Notes under the pieces: model-generated | What the model was told of the DNA's origin: nothing | What the model saw: only the letters and a program-made list of their open reading frames with translations | Database searches by the model: none | Made by a program: the position numbers and the translations under genes | In this document: in pieces, positions 36,600 through 45,815 of the stretch | Layout of the letters: the number at the start of each line of letters is the position of its first letter | Position numbering within the stretch: the first letter of the stretch is position 1 | Assembly (NCBI RefSeq): GCF_025460835.1 | Contig: NZ_JAMXAY010000012.1 | Coordinates: 36,695 to 100,694 of the forward strand | Length of the DNA stretch: 64,000 bases | Direction of reading: 5' to 3' | Source of the DNA: Parapedobacter soli | GTDB taxonomy: Bacteria; Bacteroidota; Bacteroidia; Sphingobacteriales; Sphingobacteriaceae

Positions 36600-38284
36600 C
36601 GTTCTATTTTTTCATCGGTTACACATCCTTCGGAGGCCGAAGTAACTGAATACGCATATTTGAATAAGATGCCCTGGCCGGCATTCAGCGGAGGTGCCTG
36701 CCACAGCTCCCTGCGCGCCGCCAGCTCGGTGTCGCTCAACTGCACGGAAAGCGTTTTGGCAACGGCATCTATAGAAATGGTGTCCCCATCTTTCAGCAGC
36801 GCGATGTTTCCACCATCCTGGGCTTCGGGCGTCACATGTCCGACAACAAACCCGTGTGTGGCTCCCGAGAACCGCCCGTCGGTGATCAGGGCCACGTCCT
36901 TGCCCAGCCCAGCCCCCATCAGCGCGGCGGTAGGCTTCAGCATCTCGGGCATGCCTGGCCCCCCTTTGGGGCCGCAATACCGGATGACCACGACATTCCC
37001 CGGTTTGACCCGCCCCTCGAAAATCGCTTCATTGGCATCCGCCTCCGAATTGAAAATCTTGGCTGGCCCCGTAAAAACCTCTCCCTCTTTCCCTGTAATT
37101 TTAGCCACTGCACCCTGTTCCGCCAGGTTGCCCTGTAAAATCTCCAAGTGGCTGGTGGGCTTCAACGGCATATGAATCGGGCGGACGATATCCTGGCCCG
37201 CCTTTAAGTCGGGCACCCCATCAAGGTTTTCCCGCAATGTTTTGCCCGTAACCGTCAGGCAATCGCCGTGCAAAAGCCCTTCCCGCAGCATCATTTTCAT
37301 TACGGCAGGTACGCCCCCGACGTTAAATAAATCTTCCATGACGTAGTTGCCGCTCGGTTTCAAATCGGCCAGTACGGGTGTGCTGTCGCCCAGCCGCCGG
37401 AAGTCGTGGATGGTTAGCGGAACACGCACGGTTTTCGCCAGTGCAATCAAGTGGATTACCGCATTGGTGGAACCGCCCAGTATAATAATCAGCCGGATTG
37501 CATTTTCAAATGCTTCGCGCGTAAGGATGTCTTTAGGCTTGATGTCTCGCTCCAGCAGCAACCGGATGGCCTTACCGATCGCCCCAGCTTCCCGGTGTTT
37601 GTACGAGCTCACCGCAGGGTAGGATGAATTGAACGGCAAGCTCATCCCCATGGCCTCTACCGCCGACGCCATGGTATTGGCCGTATACATGCCGCCGCAT
37701 GCTCCTTGTCCCGGGCAAGCGTGCAATACGATATCATCAAATGCCGCTTCGTCGATTTCGCCCGCCACTTTCTTGCCGGTGGCCTCAAAGGCAGACGTAA
37801 TGTCCAGCTTATGGCCGTTGTGGTAGCCGGGCTGTATGGTCCCCCCATACATCAGAATACCCGGGCGGTTCAGCCGGCTCATGCCCATCAGGGCCCCTGG
37901 AATGTTCTTGTCACACCCCACCACCGCTACGATACCATCGTACCATTGTGCTCCTCCGACCATTTCAACCGAATCGGCTATGAGGTCTCTCGAGGGCAGC
38001 GAATAGCGCATGCCGCTTGATCCCATGGAGATCGCATCACTTACGCCCGCGGTATGGTAGATCAGGCCCACCATATCCGCTGCGCATACACTGGCTTTTA
38101 CTTCCAACGCAAGGGCATTCAGGTGCATATTGCAGGGATTACCCTCCCAGCCGGCACTTACGATCCCCACCTGCGGCTTTTTTAGGTCATTTTTGGTCAA
38201 TCCAATCGCATGTAGCATCGCCTGTGCGCCCGGTTGCGTATCGTTTTGGGTTACTTGTCTACTGTATTTATTTAACTCATGCAT
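36596..38284 (-). CDS. IlvD/Edd-family dehydratase, possibly a sugar-acid dehydratase
   Basis: 562 residues, full length. The three cysteines of the family iron-sulfur cluster are Cys51 (GNPCNMHL), Cys124 ([10 protein letters not shown]) and Cys196 ([16 protein letters not shown]). By motif it resembles dihydroxy-acid dehydratase (IlvD) of branched-chain amino acid synthesis, but no other ilv genes are near. It lies instead between sugar-type enzymes, four bases overlapping the transketolase N-subunit. Family members in such operons dehydrate aldonic acids to 2-keto-3-deoxy acids. I prefer that role but cannot exclude a displaced ilvD. Confidence 0.85.
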   Translation of the reverse strand: MHELNKYSRQVTQNDTQPGAQAMLHAIGLTKNDLKKPQVGIVSAGWEGNPCNMHLNALALEVKASVCAADMVGLIYHTAGVSDAISMGSSGMRYSLPSRDLIADSVEMVGGAQWYDGIVAVVGCDKNIPGALMGMSRLNRPGILMYGGTIQPGYHNGHKLDITSAFEATGKKVAGEIDEAAFDDIVLHACPGQGACGGMYTANTMASAVEAMGMSLPFNSSYPAVSSYKHREAGAIGKAIRLLLERDIKPKDILTREAFENAIRLIIILGGSTNAVIHLIALAKTVRVPLTIHDFRRLGDSTPVLADLKPSGNYVMEDLFNVGGVPAVMKMMLREGLLHGDCLTVTGKTLRENLDGVPDLKAGQDIVRPIHMPLKPTSHLEILQGNLAEQGAVAKITGKEGEVFTGPAKIFNSEADANEAIFEGRVKPGNVVVIRYCGPKGGPGMPEMLKPTAALMGAGLGKDVALITDGRFSGATHGFVVGHVTPEAQDGGNIALLKDGDTISIDAVAKTLSVQLSDTELAARRELWQAPPLNAGQGILFKYAYSVTSASEGCVTDEKIER

Positions 38285-38353
38285 AAGGTTTCACGTTTGG
38301 TTACCCATTTATTTTCATCCCGGACCACGATGTGCCGGGGCTGATATGAAGGC

Positions 38354-39406
38354 TCACTCCCTCAGTCCGAGTACGTTTCGATTCATCTCGCGACTCATCG
38401 AACTGGCCGCGAAATCGTCAAAGGCATACGGGGTCACTTCGATCAGGTGGCGATTAATAAATTCAGCCCCTTCCCGGGCTCCCTGTTCCGGGCTTTTCAC
38501 AAAACACTCCCACTCCAATATTGCCCAGCCGTCGTAGCCCAATTCCGTCAATAGCGTGAAAATGCGCTTAAAATCAATCTGTCCATCCCCCAACGAACGG
38601 AATCGACCTGCGCGCTGCTGCCAGTTGTTAAAGCCGCCATATACCCCCACGAGCCCACTGGGATTAAACTCCGCGTCTTTAACATGGAATGCCCGGATGC
38701 GGTCGGCAAATAGTTTTATGAACTCCACGTAATCCAGCTGCTGCAGCAAGAAGTGACTGGGATCATACGTCAGGCATGCTGCCGAGTGCCCGCCCACTTT
38801 ATCCAGGAACCGTAAAAACGTAGCACCATCGCACAGGTCCGACCCCGGATGCAGTTCGAAACCAAAGGTAATCCCGTGGTCGTGGGCAAAATCCAACAGG
38901 GGGAGCCATCGCTTTGCTAGCTCGCCGAATGCTTCGTCGATCAGATCGCCCGATCGTTGCGGCCAGGGATACATGTAGGGCCAGGCAAGCCCCCCTGATA
39001 ACACCGAGATGGAGGTTGTTCCGAAATGCGCCGATGCAAGGACCGTGTCGCGAAGCGCTTTGGCCGCCCATTCAGCCCGTTCGGTTCCGCTGAGCCCAGC
39101 CGGGTAAAACGACTGGAACAGCATTTCATACGCCGGATGGATGGCCATCACCTGGCCCTGCAGATAAGCCGCGAGCTCAATTAATTCCAATCCGTTCGCC
39201 TGCAGTATTCCCAGATACTGTTCGCAGTAATCCTTCGAACCCGCCGCCATACTTAAATCAAACACACGGGCATCCCAGGTTGGCACCTGTACCCCTTTGT
39301 ACCCCAGGGAGGCCACCCACTTTGAAATCGAGGCCATGTCGTTGTAGGGCACTTGATCCCGGAGGAATTGTGCCAAGAAAATGCCCGGTCCTTTCATTGT
39401 TTTCAT
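38354..39406 (-). CDS. Sugar phosphate isomerase/epimerase-like TIM-barrel protein
   Basis: 350 residues of the xylose-isomerase-like TIM barrel family (AP endonuclease 2 superfamily). Metal-binding landmarks are in FGFELHPGSDLCDG, ACLTYDPSHFLLQQ, AFHVKDAEF and GWAILEWECFV. No signal peptide. These proteins isomerise, epimerise or dehydrate keto-sugars and often accompany Gfo/Idh oxidoreductases. Gaps of 68 and 58 bp separate it from its neighbours in the operon. Confidence 0.82.
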   Translation of the reverse strand: MKTMKGPGIFLAQFLRDQVPYNDMASISKWVASLGYKGVQVPTWDARVFDLSMAAGSKDYCEQYLGILQANGLELIELAAYLQGQVMAIHPAYEMLFQSFYPAGLSGTERAEWAAKALRDTVLASAHFGTTSISVLSGGLAWPYMYPWPQRSGDLIDEAFGELAKRWLPLLDFAHDHGITFGFELHPGSDLCDGATFLRFLDKVGGHSAACLTYDPSHFLLQQLDYVEFIKLFADRIRAFHVKDAEFNPSGLVGVYGGFNNWQQRAGRFRSLGDGQIDFKRIFTLLTELGYDGWAILEWECFVKSPEQGAREGAEFINRHLIEVTPYAFDDFAASSMSREMNRNVLGLRE

Positions 39407-39465
39407 CTTCCAATTCGTTTATTTGCAACCGCAAAATAGCCAATTTCCGCCTGCCATTTCCTGCC

Positions 39466-40053
39466 TCATAATGCCCATGCCCTATCGCCCTTTTGGTACG
39501 GGTAATCGCCATCATAACGCCCGGGAATCTGCACGTAGCGCAACGCCTTGGTCGCACCGATTTCGGAGGTGAAGTAACCGAGCAGCGTCAGTTGCTTGAA
39601 TAAATGGAAATAGTGGTCCGCATCCGTTGTCTCCTTCGTCAATTGGTACGCCTTGGCCTCCTTATCGATCGGTGCCAGCAGTGCCGTCCGCTCATCGGCC
39701 GTCAGTTGCTGGAATTCCCTGCCGTATCGATCACGGGACGCCCGTTGGAGCGCATCCATTCCATCCACAAACACAACCTGATGCTTCTCGTCGTAACAAT
39801 CCCGTACCATGACGGGGATAAACGCCCCCACCCCCGCTTCCTTTGCGCCCGGGGTATAGGTAGGCGGCAGTATGGTGTCGGCTACATCCCCCAGCAAATC
39901 CATCGTCGATGATTCAAAAAGATCGTCCACGCGCGGGGTACGCCGGCGCGTACAGCCGGTCATAAACAGGTGCCCCCCCACCACCGCACTCCCCAGGATC
40001 CATCCGACGCAGGCCAGTGCCTCCCTTCTGGTCATCATTCCCGGCGTCCTCAT
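39466..40053 (-). CDS. Gluconate 2-dehydrogenase subunit 3 family protein with Tat signal
   Basis: 195 residues from the ATG at 40053, which overlaps the Gfo/Idh stop (ATGA). A twin-arginine signal (MTRREALACVGW, hydrophobic core, MTGC) is followed by the small-subunit fold (LFESSTMDLLGDVADTILPPT). Small subunits of this type partner a GMC flavoprotein that lacks its own signal, and carry it through the Tat system. The partner is the GMC gene at 41541-43223. Together they look like a periplasmic sugar dehydrogenase, such as the known pyranoside 3-dehydrogenases. Confidence 0.82.
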   Translation of the reverse strand: MRTPGMMTRREALACVGWILGSAVVGGHLFMTGCTRRRTPRVDDLFESSTMDLLGDVADTILPPTYTPGAKEAGVGAFIPVMVRDCYDEKHQVVFVDGMDALQRASRDRYGREFQQLTADERTALLAPIDKEAKAYQLTKETTDADHYFHLFKQLTLLGYFTSEIGATKALRYVQIPGRYDGDYPYQKGDRAWAL

Positions 40054-41495
40054 AAGTCGTAATTCAGTTCCCATCCCTTACGGTAGGTGCGTTTAACAAA
40101 CTGGTTAACGGCATCGAAGTTGGTCACTTTCATGTTCTCATTATCCCAAAGAAGGCGCCTGTTGCGGCCCGGGTATTTGCCGTCGATGTTCAGGCCGGCG
40201 CCGCGGATGGCCAGGTTGGCCATCAACAGGGCTTCCGTGAGCGGACCCGAGATCTCGAAGGGCGCACTCACCGGCTTGTTGCCGTAACCGGCGATGCACG
40301 CTTCCACCCATTGCGCATAGTGGCCGGCAATCCCGCCCGGCACCCGCTTGTATTTAACCGGCACGTCGGGTTTCGAGGTGCCGGACGATGCCGACAACAA
40401 CCGCGGGTTTTCCGCATAGCAGTTCGCTTGCATTTTACCCTTTGTCCCGATGAAAAGAATGCCGTTCCCACCATCGCCGAAGGCCTCGTCCGGCCCAAGC
40501 TCCTCCGGCCTATCGGGCTGCATTCCCCCATCCATCCAATGGATTCTGACATCCCCGGCCGTTTTTTCCGTCTTCGGGAACGTCAGTACCGCATAGCTTG
40601 AAGGCGGGCAGCTATCGGGAAAATCTGCCCGATTGAACCGGCCCTGATATACGGTGCCCACGCTGGCCTGTACATCTTTCACATACTGGAGGCCGAGTAT
40701 ACTGAAGGGCGCTTCCATGATGTGGCATCCCATGTCGCCCAATGCGCCGGTGCCATACGCCCACCAGCCCCGCCAGTTGAACGGAGCGATGTTATCGACA
40801 TAGTCCCGGTAGGGCGCGGTACCCAACCAGCAGTCCCAGTCCAATCCCTTCGGTATCCGGCCTTTGCGGGCCGGCCAGGGGATGCCCTGCGGCCACACCG
40901 GCCGGTCGGTCCAGCAGTAAATGGTGTGGATATCTCCGATAAGGCCGGCGTCGAACCATTCGCGTAAAATCCGGACACCGTTACCGGACGCCCCTTGGTT
41001 GCCCATTTGGGTAACGACCCCGTATCGTTTAGCCGCATGTGTCAACACGCGCGCCTCCCAGACATCGTGTGCAAGCGGTTTTTGCACATACACGTGCTTA
41101 CCCAACTGCATCGCGGCCAATGCTTGGATGGCGTGGTTGTGATCCGGACTCGAAACCGAAACGGCATCGATGTGTTTATGTTCCCGATCAAGCATTTCCC
41201 GGAAATCCTTGTAATACCTCGCCTTTGGGAAGCGCTTAATCGAAGTCGCCGCCTCGCGGTCATCGACATCGCACAGCACGGCGATTTCGGCTTTGCCGCT
41301 TTCGTGAAAGGCCTTCAAATCGGTCGAGCCCTTCCCCCCGACCCCGATTCCGGCAACAATTAGCTTGTCGCTGGGCGCTGTATACCCTTTTCCGCCCAGT
41401 ACATGGCGGGGCAAAATCATAAATCCTGTGGCCGCCAACGCGCCCGTTTTCAGGAAAGTCCGTCGCGTGTGATCATTTCCCTTGTGTCTATTCAT
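40050..41495 (-). CDS. Gfo/Idh/MocA-family oxidoreductase with Tat signal
   Basis: 481 residues. A Tat signal (RRTFLKTGALAATGF) implies export in folded form with NAD(P) bound. The Rossmann fold follows (LIVAGIGVGGKGSTDLKAF, VLCDVDDREAA), then VSVSSPDHNHAIQALAAMQLGKHVYVQKPLAHD, where the usual EKP motif is QKP, as in other exported members. The C-terminal half starts GNGVRILREWFDAGLIGDI and includes MGCHIMEAPF with a catalytic His. Exported Gfo/Idh proteins can oxidise or epimerise glycosides using a tightly held cofactor. Confidence 0.85.
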   Translation of the reverse strand: MNRHKGNDHTRRTFLKTGALAATGFMILPRHVLGGKGYTAPSDKLIVAGIGVGGKGSTDLKAFHESGKAEIAVLCDVDDREAATSIKRFPKARYYKDFREMLDREHKHIDAVSVSSPDHNHAIQALAAMQLGKHVYVQKPLAHDVWEARVLTHAAKRYGVVTQMGNQGASGNGVRILREWFDAGLIGDIHTIYCWTDRPVWPQGIPWPARKGRIPKGLDWDCWLGTAPYRDYVDNIAPFNWRGWWAYGTGALGDMGCHIMEAPFSILGLQYVKDVQASVGTVYQGRFNRADFPDSCPPSSYAVLTFPKTEKTAGDVRIHWMDGGMQPDRPEELGPDEAFGDGGNGILFIGTKGKMQANCYAENPRLLSASSGTSKPDVPVKYKRVPGGIAGHYAQWVEACIAGYGNKPVSAPFEISGPLTEALLMANLAIRGAGLNIDGKYPGRNRRLLWDNENMKVTNFDAVNQFVKRTYRKGWELNYDL

Positions 41496-41540
41496 TTTTT
41501 CCGATAATTAGGTGGCTAAAATTCCAGTCGATCATTCCGA

Positions 41541-43223
41541 TTATAAGTTCCCCTTTTTCAGTTCTCCAACTGCAAAATCGACGGCTCGGGCCGTGAGTGC
41601 CATATACGTAAGCGAGGGGTTTACACACCCACCCGAAGTCATGCATGCACCGTCGGTCACGAAAACATTCAACGCATCCCACACCTGGTTGTAGGCGTTC
41701 AGCACCGACGATTTCGGACTCCGCCCCATACGGGCGGTACCCATTTCGTGGATGCCCATACCAAATTCATACCCTCGGTCGTAGCCCTCCACATCCTTCA
41801 CGCCGGCCGCATCCAACATCGCCTCGCAGTCTTGGACCATATCCTTGCGCATGGCCCGCTCGTTTGCCTTGATTTCCATGTCCATTGCCAAAACAGGTAA
41901 CCCCCACTTATCCCGCATGTCGTGGTCGAGGAAGATGCGATTCTCGTGGTAAGGCAAAATTTCACCGAAGGCGGTAAAACCGACAGACCAGTCGCCCGGT
42001 TCGCACAGCGCGTCCTTCCACGCCCCGCCGATGCTCATCTCGGCCACCTCGCCGCTCCATCTGCCCCTTGTCGCCGCGCCCTGGTACCCGAAGCCACGGA
42101 CGTAAGGTCGATGATCGTCGCCCACATTCCGGAACCGCGGAATATACAAGCCCGTAGGCCTTCGCCCGTAATAATAGCGGTCTTTATACCCTTCGATGCG
42201 GCCTCGGGCACCACAGCGGAAATGGTGATCCATCGCATTATGGCCAAGCTCGCCGCTGCTGCTTCCCAATCCTCCTTCCCACACATCCGTTGCGGAGTTC
42301 ATCAATACCCAAGTGGAGTTGAAGGCCGATGCACACACAAACACCACCTTGGCAAAATACTCGTACGTTTGGTGCGTCTCCGCATCCACAATTTCCACCC
42401 CCGTCGCCCGTTTGGTGTCTTTATCGTAGAGGATACGTGTCACAATCGAAAATGGGCGCAGCGTGAGGTTATTCGTGGCCATCGCTGCCGGCAACGTCGA
42501 CGACTGCGTGCTGAAATACGCACCGAAATTGCACCCCAGCCAACATTGGTTCTGGAACTGGCAATTGATGCGGCCTTCGTGAGGAACACTCAGGTTAGCC
42601 ACACGCCCAATGATAAAATGGCGTTTACCACCGTAATGTTTTTTAATGCGATCGGCCAGGTCTTTTTCCACCACGTTCATGGGCATGGGGGGAAGGTACT
42701 CGCCATCAGGCAATACATCTAATCCATCACGGTTTCCACTAATACCTGCCCATTTCTCTGCGTAGTTGTACCATGGTGCGATATCCTTGTAGCGGATGGG
42801 CCAGTCTACGCCATGTTCGTCTTTCACGTTTGCTTCGAAATCAAGGTCACCCAGGCGATAGCTCTGCCGGCCCCACATCAGCGAGCGCCCCCCTACGTGG
42901 TACCCCCGGTACCAATCGAACCGCTTGACCTCCCGATAAGGACTGTCTTTTTCCGTCACCCAAAAGTCGAGATTCTTCTCATTCAACGGGTAATCCCGGC
43001 TCAATACCGGATAATCCGCGATCATCTGCTGCGTGCGCCCACCGCGATGCGGGAATTCCCACGGATGTTTAGTCGCAGCAGGGTAATCTTCTACGTGCTT
43101 CACATCGCGGCCTCGCTCCAGCATAATGGTTTTCAGCCCCTTCTGAGTTAACTCCTTTGCCGCCCATCCACCCGAAATCCCCGATCCGATTACAATCGCA
43201 TCGTACCTATTATTAGTTGCCAT
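41541..43223 (-). CDS. GMC-family FAD oxidoreductase, large subunit of a putative sugar dehydrogenase
   Basis: 560 residues. FAD-binding motif DAIVIGSGISGGWAAKELTQKGLKTIMLERG at the N-terminus, GMC signatures YHVGGRSLMWGRQSYRL and CASAFNSTWVLMNS, and a catalytic His region GMGIHEMGTARMGRSPKSSVLN. No signal peptide is present, in line with export on the Tat signal of the small subunit encoded two genes downstream. It is the first gene of a nine-gene unit whose promoter/operator lies at 43433-43499. Likely oxidises the incoming sugar in the periplasm and passes electrons to a cytochrome encoded elsewhere. Confidence 0.88.
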   Translation of the reverse strand: MATNNRYDAIVIGSGISGGWAAKELTQKGLKTIMLERGRDVKHVEDYPAATKHPWEFPHRGGRTQQMIADYPVLSRDYPLNEKNLDFWVTEKDSPYREVKRFDWYRGYHVGGRSLMWGRQSYRLGDLDFEANVKDEHGVDWPIRYKDIAPWYNYAEKWAGISGNRDGLDVLPDGEYLPPMPMNVVEKDLADRIKKHYGGKRHFIIGRVANLSVPHEGRINCQFQNQCWLGCNFGAYFSTQSSTLPAAMATNNLTLRPFSIVTRILYDKDTKRATGVEIVDAETHQTYEYFAKVVFVCASAFNSTWVLMNSATDVWEGGLGSSSGELGHNAMDHHFRCGARGRIEGYKDRYYYGRRPTGLYIPRFRNVGDDHRPYVRGFGYQGAATRGRWSGEVAEMSIGGAWKDALCEPGDWSVGFTAFGEILPYHENRIFLDHDMRDKWGLPVLAMDMEIKANERAMRKDMVQDCEAMLDAAGVKDVEGYDRGYEFGMGIHEMGTARMGRSPKSSVLNAYNQVWDALNVFVTDGACMTSGGCVNPSLTYMALTARAVDFAVGELKKGNL

Positions 43224-43432
43224 AAATAAGGTGTATTTACTCGTTTCATTCGCCCCAGTGATTATCCTAATTTTTAGGCCGACACGAACTACCCATAATT
43301 TTTCGTTTATACCCGCTCATTGCCCCAATCGCCAAATCACAAAACTATCCCGTTCAGATGCGGACACCTATGTATCCTAAGCTGTAAACGAGGTTCGTCA
43401 CTTACCTGATTAATCCGATTCGTTAACAGAAG

Positions 43433-43499
43433 CAAAACTAACGGAAGAAGGAAGGCAATACTTCCACTCATTTGGCTCATTGTTGTACAATATTGAATT
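43433..43499 (-). promoter_or_regulatory. Promoter and AraC-type operator C for the nine-gene enzyme operon
   Basis: On the + strand: CAAAACTA at 43433-43440 (minus TAGTTTTG), exactly 27 bases, TCATTTGG at 43468-43475, 13 bases, AATATTGAATT at 43489-43499. The second half-site is nearly that of sites A and B; the first keeps TTGG. The leader to the GMC start is about 205 bases. Nothing else is evident in 43224-43616. Confidence 0.75.
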
Positions 43500-43616
43500 T
43501 ATAGCATGAATAATACTTCAACAGCGGAAATATTGTCTTGCTTTCCGACTACCCTTATCGAAAGCGTGTACAACATCGATTTCTAACCAGCTTATGCATT
43601 GTACGGGTTTTCTGAA

Positions 43617-43648
43617 TTTGAAAATCCGTGGCGAATGGCGTACCTTTG
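43617..43648 (+). promoter_or_regulatory. Promoter of ahcY
   Basis: TTTG (43617-43620), 20 bases, TACCTTTG (43641-43648): an exact match to the Bacteroidota vegetative promoter. The ATG is 30 bases further on. No SAH-riboswitch-like structure fits in so short a leader. Confidence 0.85.
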
Positions 43649-43678
43649 CACTTATTAATTCGTTTAGCTTATCGCATT

Positions 43679-44995
43679 ATGTCATCGATAGACACCGCAT
43701 ACGTACCCTATAAAGTCAAAGACATCAGCCTCGCGGAATGGGGCCGCAAAGAAATCGAGTTGGCCGAGGCCGAAATGCCGGGCCTGATGTCGCTCCGCGA
43801 GGAGTTCGGCGCCTCCAAACCACTGAAAGGTGCCCGTATCGCTGGATGCCTGCACATGACCATCCAAACGGCTGTCCTTATCGAGACCCTCATCGAATTG
43901 GGTGCCGAGGTAAGCTGGTCGTCGTGCAACATTTTCTCTACCCAAGACCATGCTGCTGCAGCAATTGCCGCCAAGGGCATACCAGTATACGCCTGGAAGG
44001 GCATGACGGAAGACGAGTTTAATTGGTGCATCGAGCAAACGTTGTTCTTCGGCGAAGATCGCCAGCCACTCAATATGATTTTGGACGACGGCGGCGACCT
44101 CACCAATATGGTCTTCGATAAATTTCCCGAATTGATTCCCGGTATCAAAGGCCTCTCCGAAGAGACCACCACAGGCGTGCACCGCCTGTACGAGCGGATG
44201 AAAAACGGTACATTGCACCTGCCTGCCATCAACGTCAACGATTCGGTCACTAAGTCCAAGTTTGACAATAAATACGGTTGCCGCGAGTCGCTGGTGGATG
44301 CCATCCGCCGTGCTACCGACCTGATGCTGGCCGGCAAGGTTGCCGTGGTAGCGGGATATGGCGACGTGGGCAAAGGCTCTGCGGAATCGCTAAGCAGTGC
44401 CGGCGTGCGTGTCATCGTCACCGAAATCGACCCGATTTGTGCATTGCAAGCCGCAATGGAGGGCTACGAAGTGAAAAAGTTCGCGAATGCGGTAAAAGAA
44501 GCCGATATTGTGGTAACCACAACAGGCAACCGTGATATCGTCCGCGGCGAGCACTTCAAGCTGATGAAAGACAAAGCGGTGGTATGTAATATCGGGCATT
44601 TCGATAATGAGATCGACGTGGCGTGGCTCAATGAAAACTATGGCAACACCAAAGTGGAGATTAAGCCGCAGGTGGATAAATATACGATAGATGGCAAAGA
44701 CATCATCCTGCTGGCAGAAGGCCGTTTGGTAAACCTCGGATGTGCCACGGGGCATCCATCATTCGTGATGAGTAATTCGTTTACCAACCAGACGCTGGCC
44801 CAGATTGAATTGTGGACCAACACGGAAAACTACGAAAACAAGGTGTACACGTTGCCTAAACACCTCGACGAAAAAGTAGCCCGCCTGCACCTGGCAAAGA
44901 TCGGGGTGGAGCTGGACGTACTGGACCCCCATCAGGCGGAATATATCGGCGTGCCGGTAGAAGGGCCTTATAAGCCGGAGCACTATCGGTATTAA
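43679..44995 (+). CDS. ahcY: Adenosylhomocysteinase
   Basis: 438 residues from the ATG at 43679 ([15 protein letters not shown]); the in-frame upstream ATG falls inside the promoter. Landmarks: [33 protein letters not shown], the NAD-binding [18 protein letters not shown], and the C-terminal [10 protein letters not shown] that closes over a neighbouring subunit. Hydrolyses S-adenosylhomocysteine to adenosine and homocysteine. Single gene, convergent with the NadR-like gene two bases away. Confidence 0.97.
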   Translation: MSSIDTAYVPYKVKDISLAEWGRKEIELAEAEMPGLMSLREEFGASKPLKGARIAGCLHMTIQTAVLIETLIELGAEVSWSSCNIFSTQDHAAAAIAAKGIPVYAWKGMTEDEFNWCIEQTLFFGEDRQPLNMILDDGGDLTNMVFDKFPELIPGIKGLSEETTTGVHRLYERMKNGTLHLPAINVNDSVTKSKFDNKYGCRESLVDAIRRATDLMLAGKVAVVAGYGDVGKGSAESLSSAGVRVIVTEIDPICALQAAMEGYEVKKFANAVKEADIVVTTTGNRDIVRGEHFKLMKDKAVVCNIGHFDNEIDVAWLNENYGNTKVEIKPQVDKYTIDGKDIILLAEGRLVNLGCATGHPSFVMSNSFTNQTLAQIELWTNTENYENKVYTLPKHLDEKVARLHLAKIGVELDVLDPHQAEYIGVPVEGPYKPEHYRY

Positions 44996-44997
44996 TA

Positions 44998-45537
44998 CTA
45001 TCTGAGATCCAGAAATCCTTTCACAGCTTCCAGCGCATTCCGGTGCCGCTCCTCACCCAGCCCTGATATGAGCCGGTAGTTCGCGTTGAGAGCTTTCAGT
45101 TCATTATGCCACACTTCCATGAAATGTTCGCGCAAGTCGGGGAAGTCCCTTAATGGGTCGTCCACCCACGGCAAGTCGATATCCAACAGTAAATACAGGT
45201 CATAGTAGCTTGCTTGAAGTGCATCCAGCACCTCATCCGGCGTTTGGCCAAAAAGATGGTCGCACCATATTTTGATGGTAAGGAACATGGTATCGCAAAC
45301 CAATATATTGTTTTGTGCCAGCGGCACCAGGCTGCGCTCCAGGGCCACCTGCCCATAGAACATGTTCATTTCATCCTGTAAGGTGTATTCGCGGTTGAGG
45401 TGGCGGCAATATTCGCGCGCATACTCCGGCACGCACACCGTACCCAGCTGCCGGGCCAGCTGCTCCGCAATGGTGGATTTGCCGGTCGACTCGGGGCCGA
45501 CTACGGCTATTTTGATGAGCTGGTGGTTATCTTTCAT
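44998..45537 (-). CDS. NadR-like P-loop ATPase (putative ribosylnicotinamide kinase domain)
   Basis: 179 residues. Walker A is VVGPESTGKST, followed by VPEYAREYCRHLN and VCDTMFLTIKIWCDHLFG, as in the kinase domain of NadR; the adenylyltransferase domain of full NadR is absent. LLLDIDLPWVDDPLRDFPD is also typical. Probably phosphorylates nicotinamide riboside in NAD salvage. Its start codon lies within the last codons of a 44-codon relic of an antitoxin gene, so its leader appears to be borrowed from that relic. Confidence 0.8.
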   Translation of the reverse strand: MKDNHQLIKIAVVGPESTGKSTIAEQLARQLGTVCVPEYAREYCRHLNREYTLQDEMNMFYGQVALERSLVPLAQNNILVCDTMFLTIKIWCDHLFGQTPDEVLDALQASYYDLYLLLDIDLPWVDDPLRDFPDLREHFMEVWHNELKALNANYRLISGLGEERHRNALEAVKGFLDLR

Positions 45538-45658
45538 TCGCTCCTAGAATCGCTTTAGTTTTCGCTTTCGGATCGGGGATAGTAAACCTCAAGTATCTCC
45601 GCAATGTAATCGAATCTTGTCGGACTCTGGCATTTGTATTTATGATGACTTCATGCAT
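45527..45658 (-). pseudogene. Decayed copy of the antitoxin gene (5' part)
   Basis: Read on the minus strand from ATG at 45658, the DNA aligns base by base with the start of the antitoxin at 48988: both open ATGCATGAAGTCAT and share the segment ending TTTACTAT about 75 bases in. A one-base loss early on (ATAAATAC against ATAAAATAC) shifts the frame, and a 44-codon ORF results whose stop overlaps the NadR-like start by 11 bases. The CAAAGATA box (45681-45688) upstream matches the CAAAGGTA before the intact antitoxin, so the promoter was copied as well. Confidence 0.65.
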
Positions 45659-45815
45659 AACTGAAAAGTTCTCCCTCAGTCAAAGATAGCGTTTCTTCTG
45701 ACATGCCATGTGGTTTCACACTGTGCACTGGATAAGGATACGGCTACGCAGCACGTTAATGCTTTTTGACACCCCATTTCTCTATACGATTGTTTATTTT
45801 GCCAAAAAATAAAGT

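Noticed and set aside
36596..38284. Naming the dehydratase ilvD outright
   Set aside because: The cysteines fit, but the operon context is sugar catabolism and other ilv genes are absent, so the symbol was left empty.
43649..43678. SAH riboswitch before ahcY
   Set aside because: The leader between the promoter and the ATG is only about 30 bases and shows no pairing that could form one.
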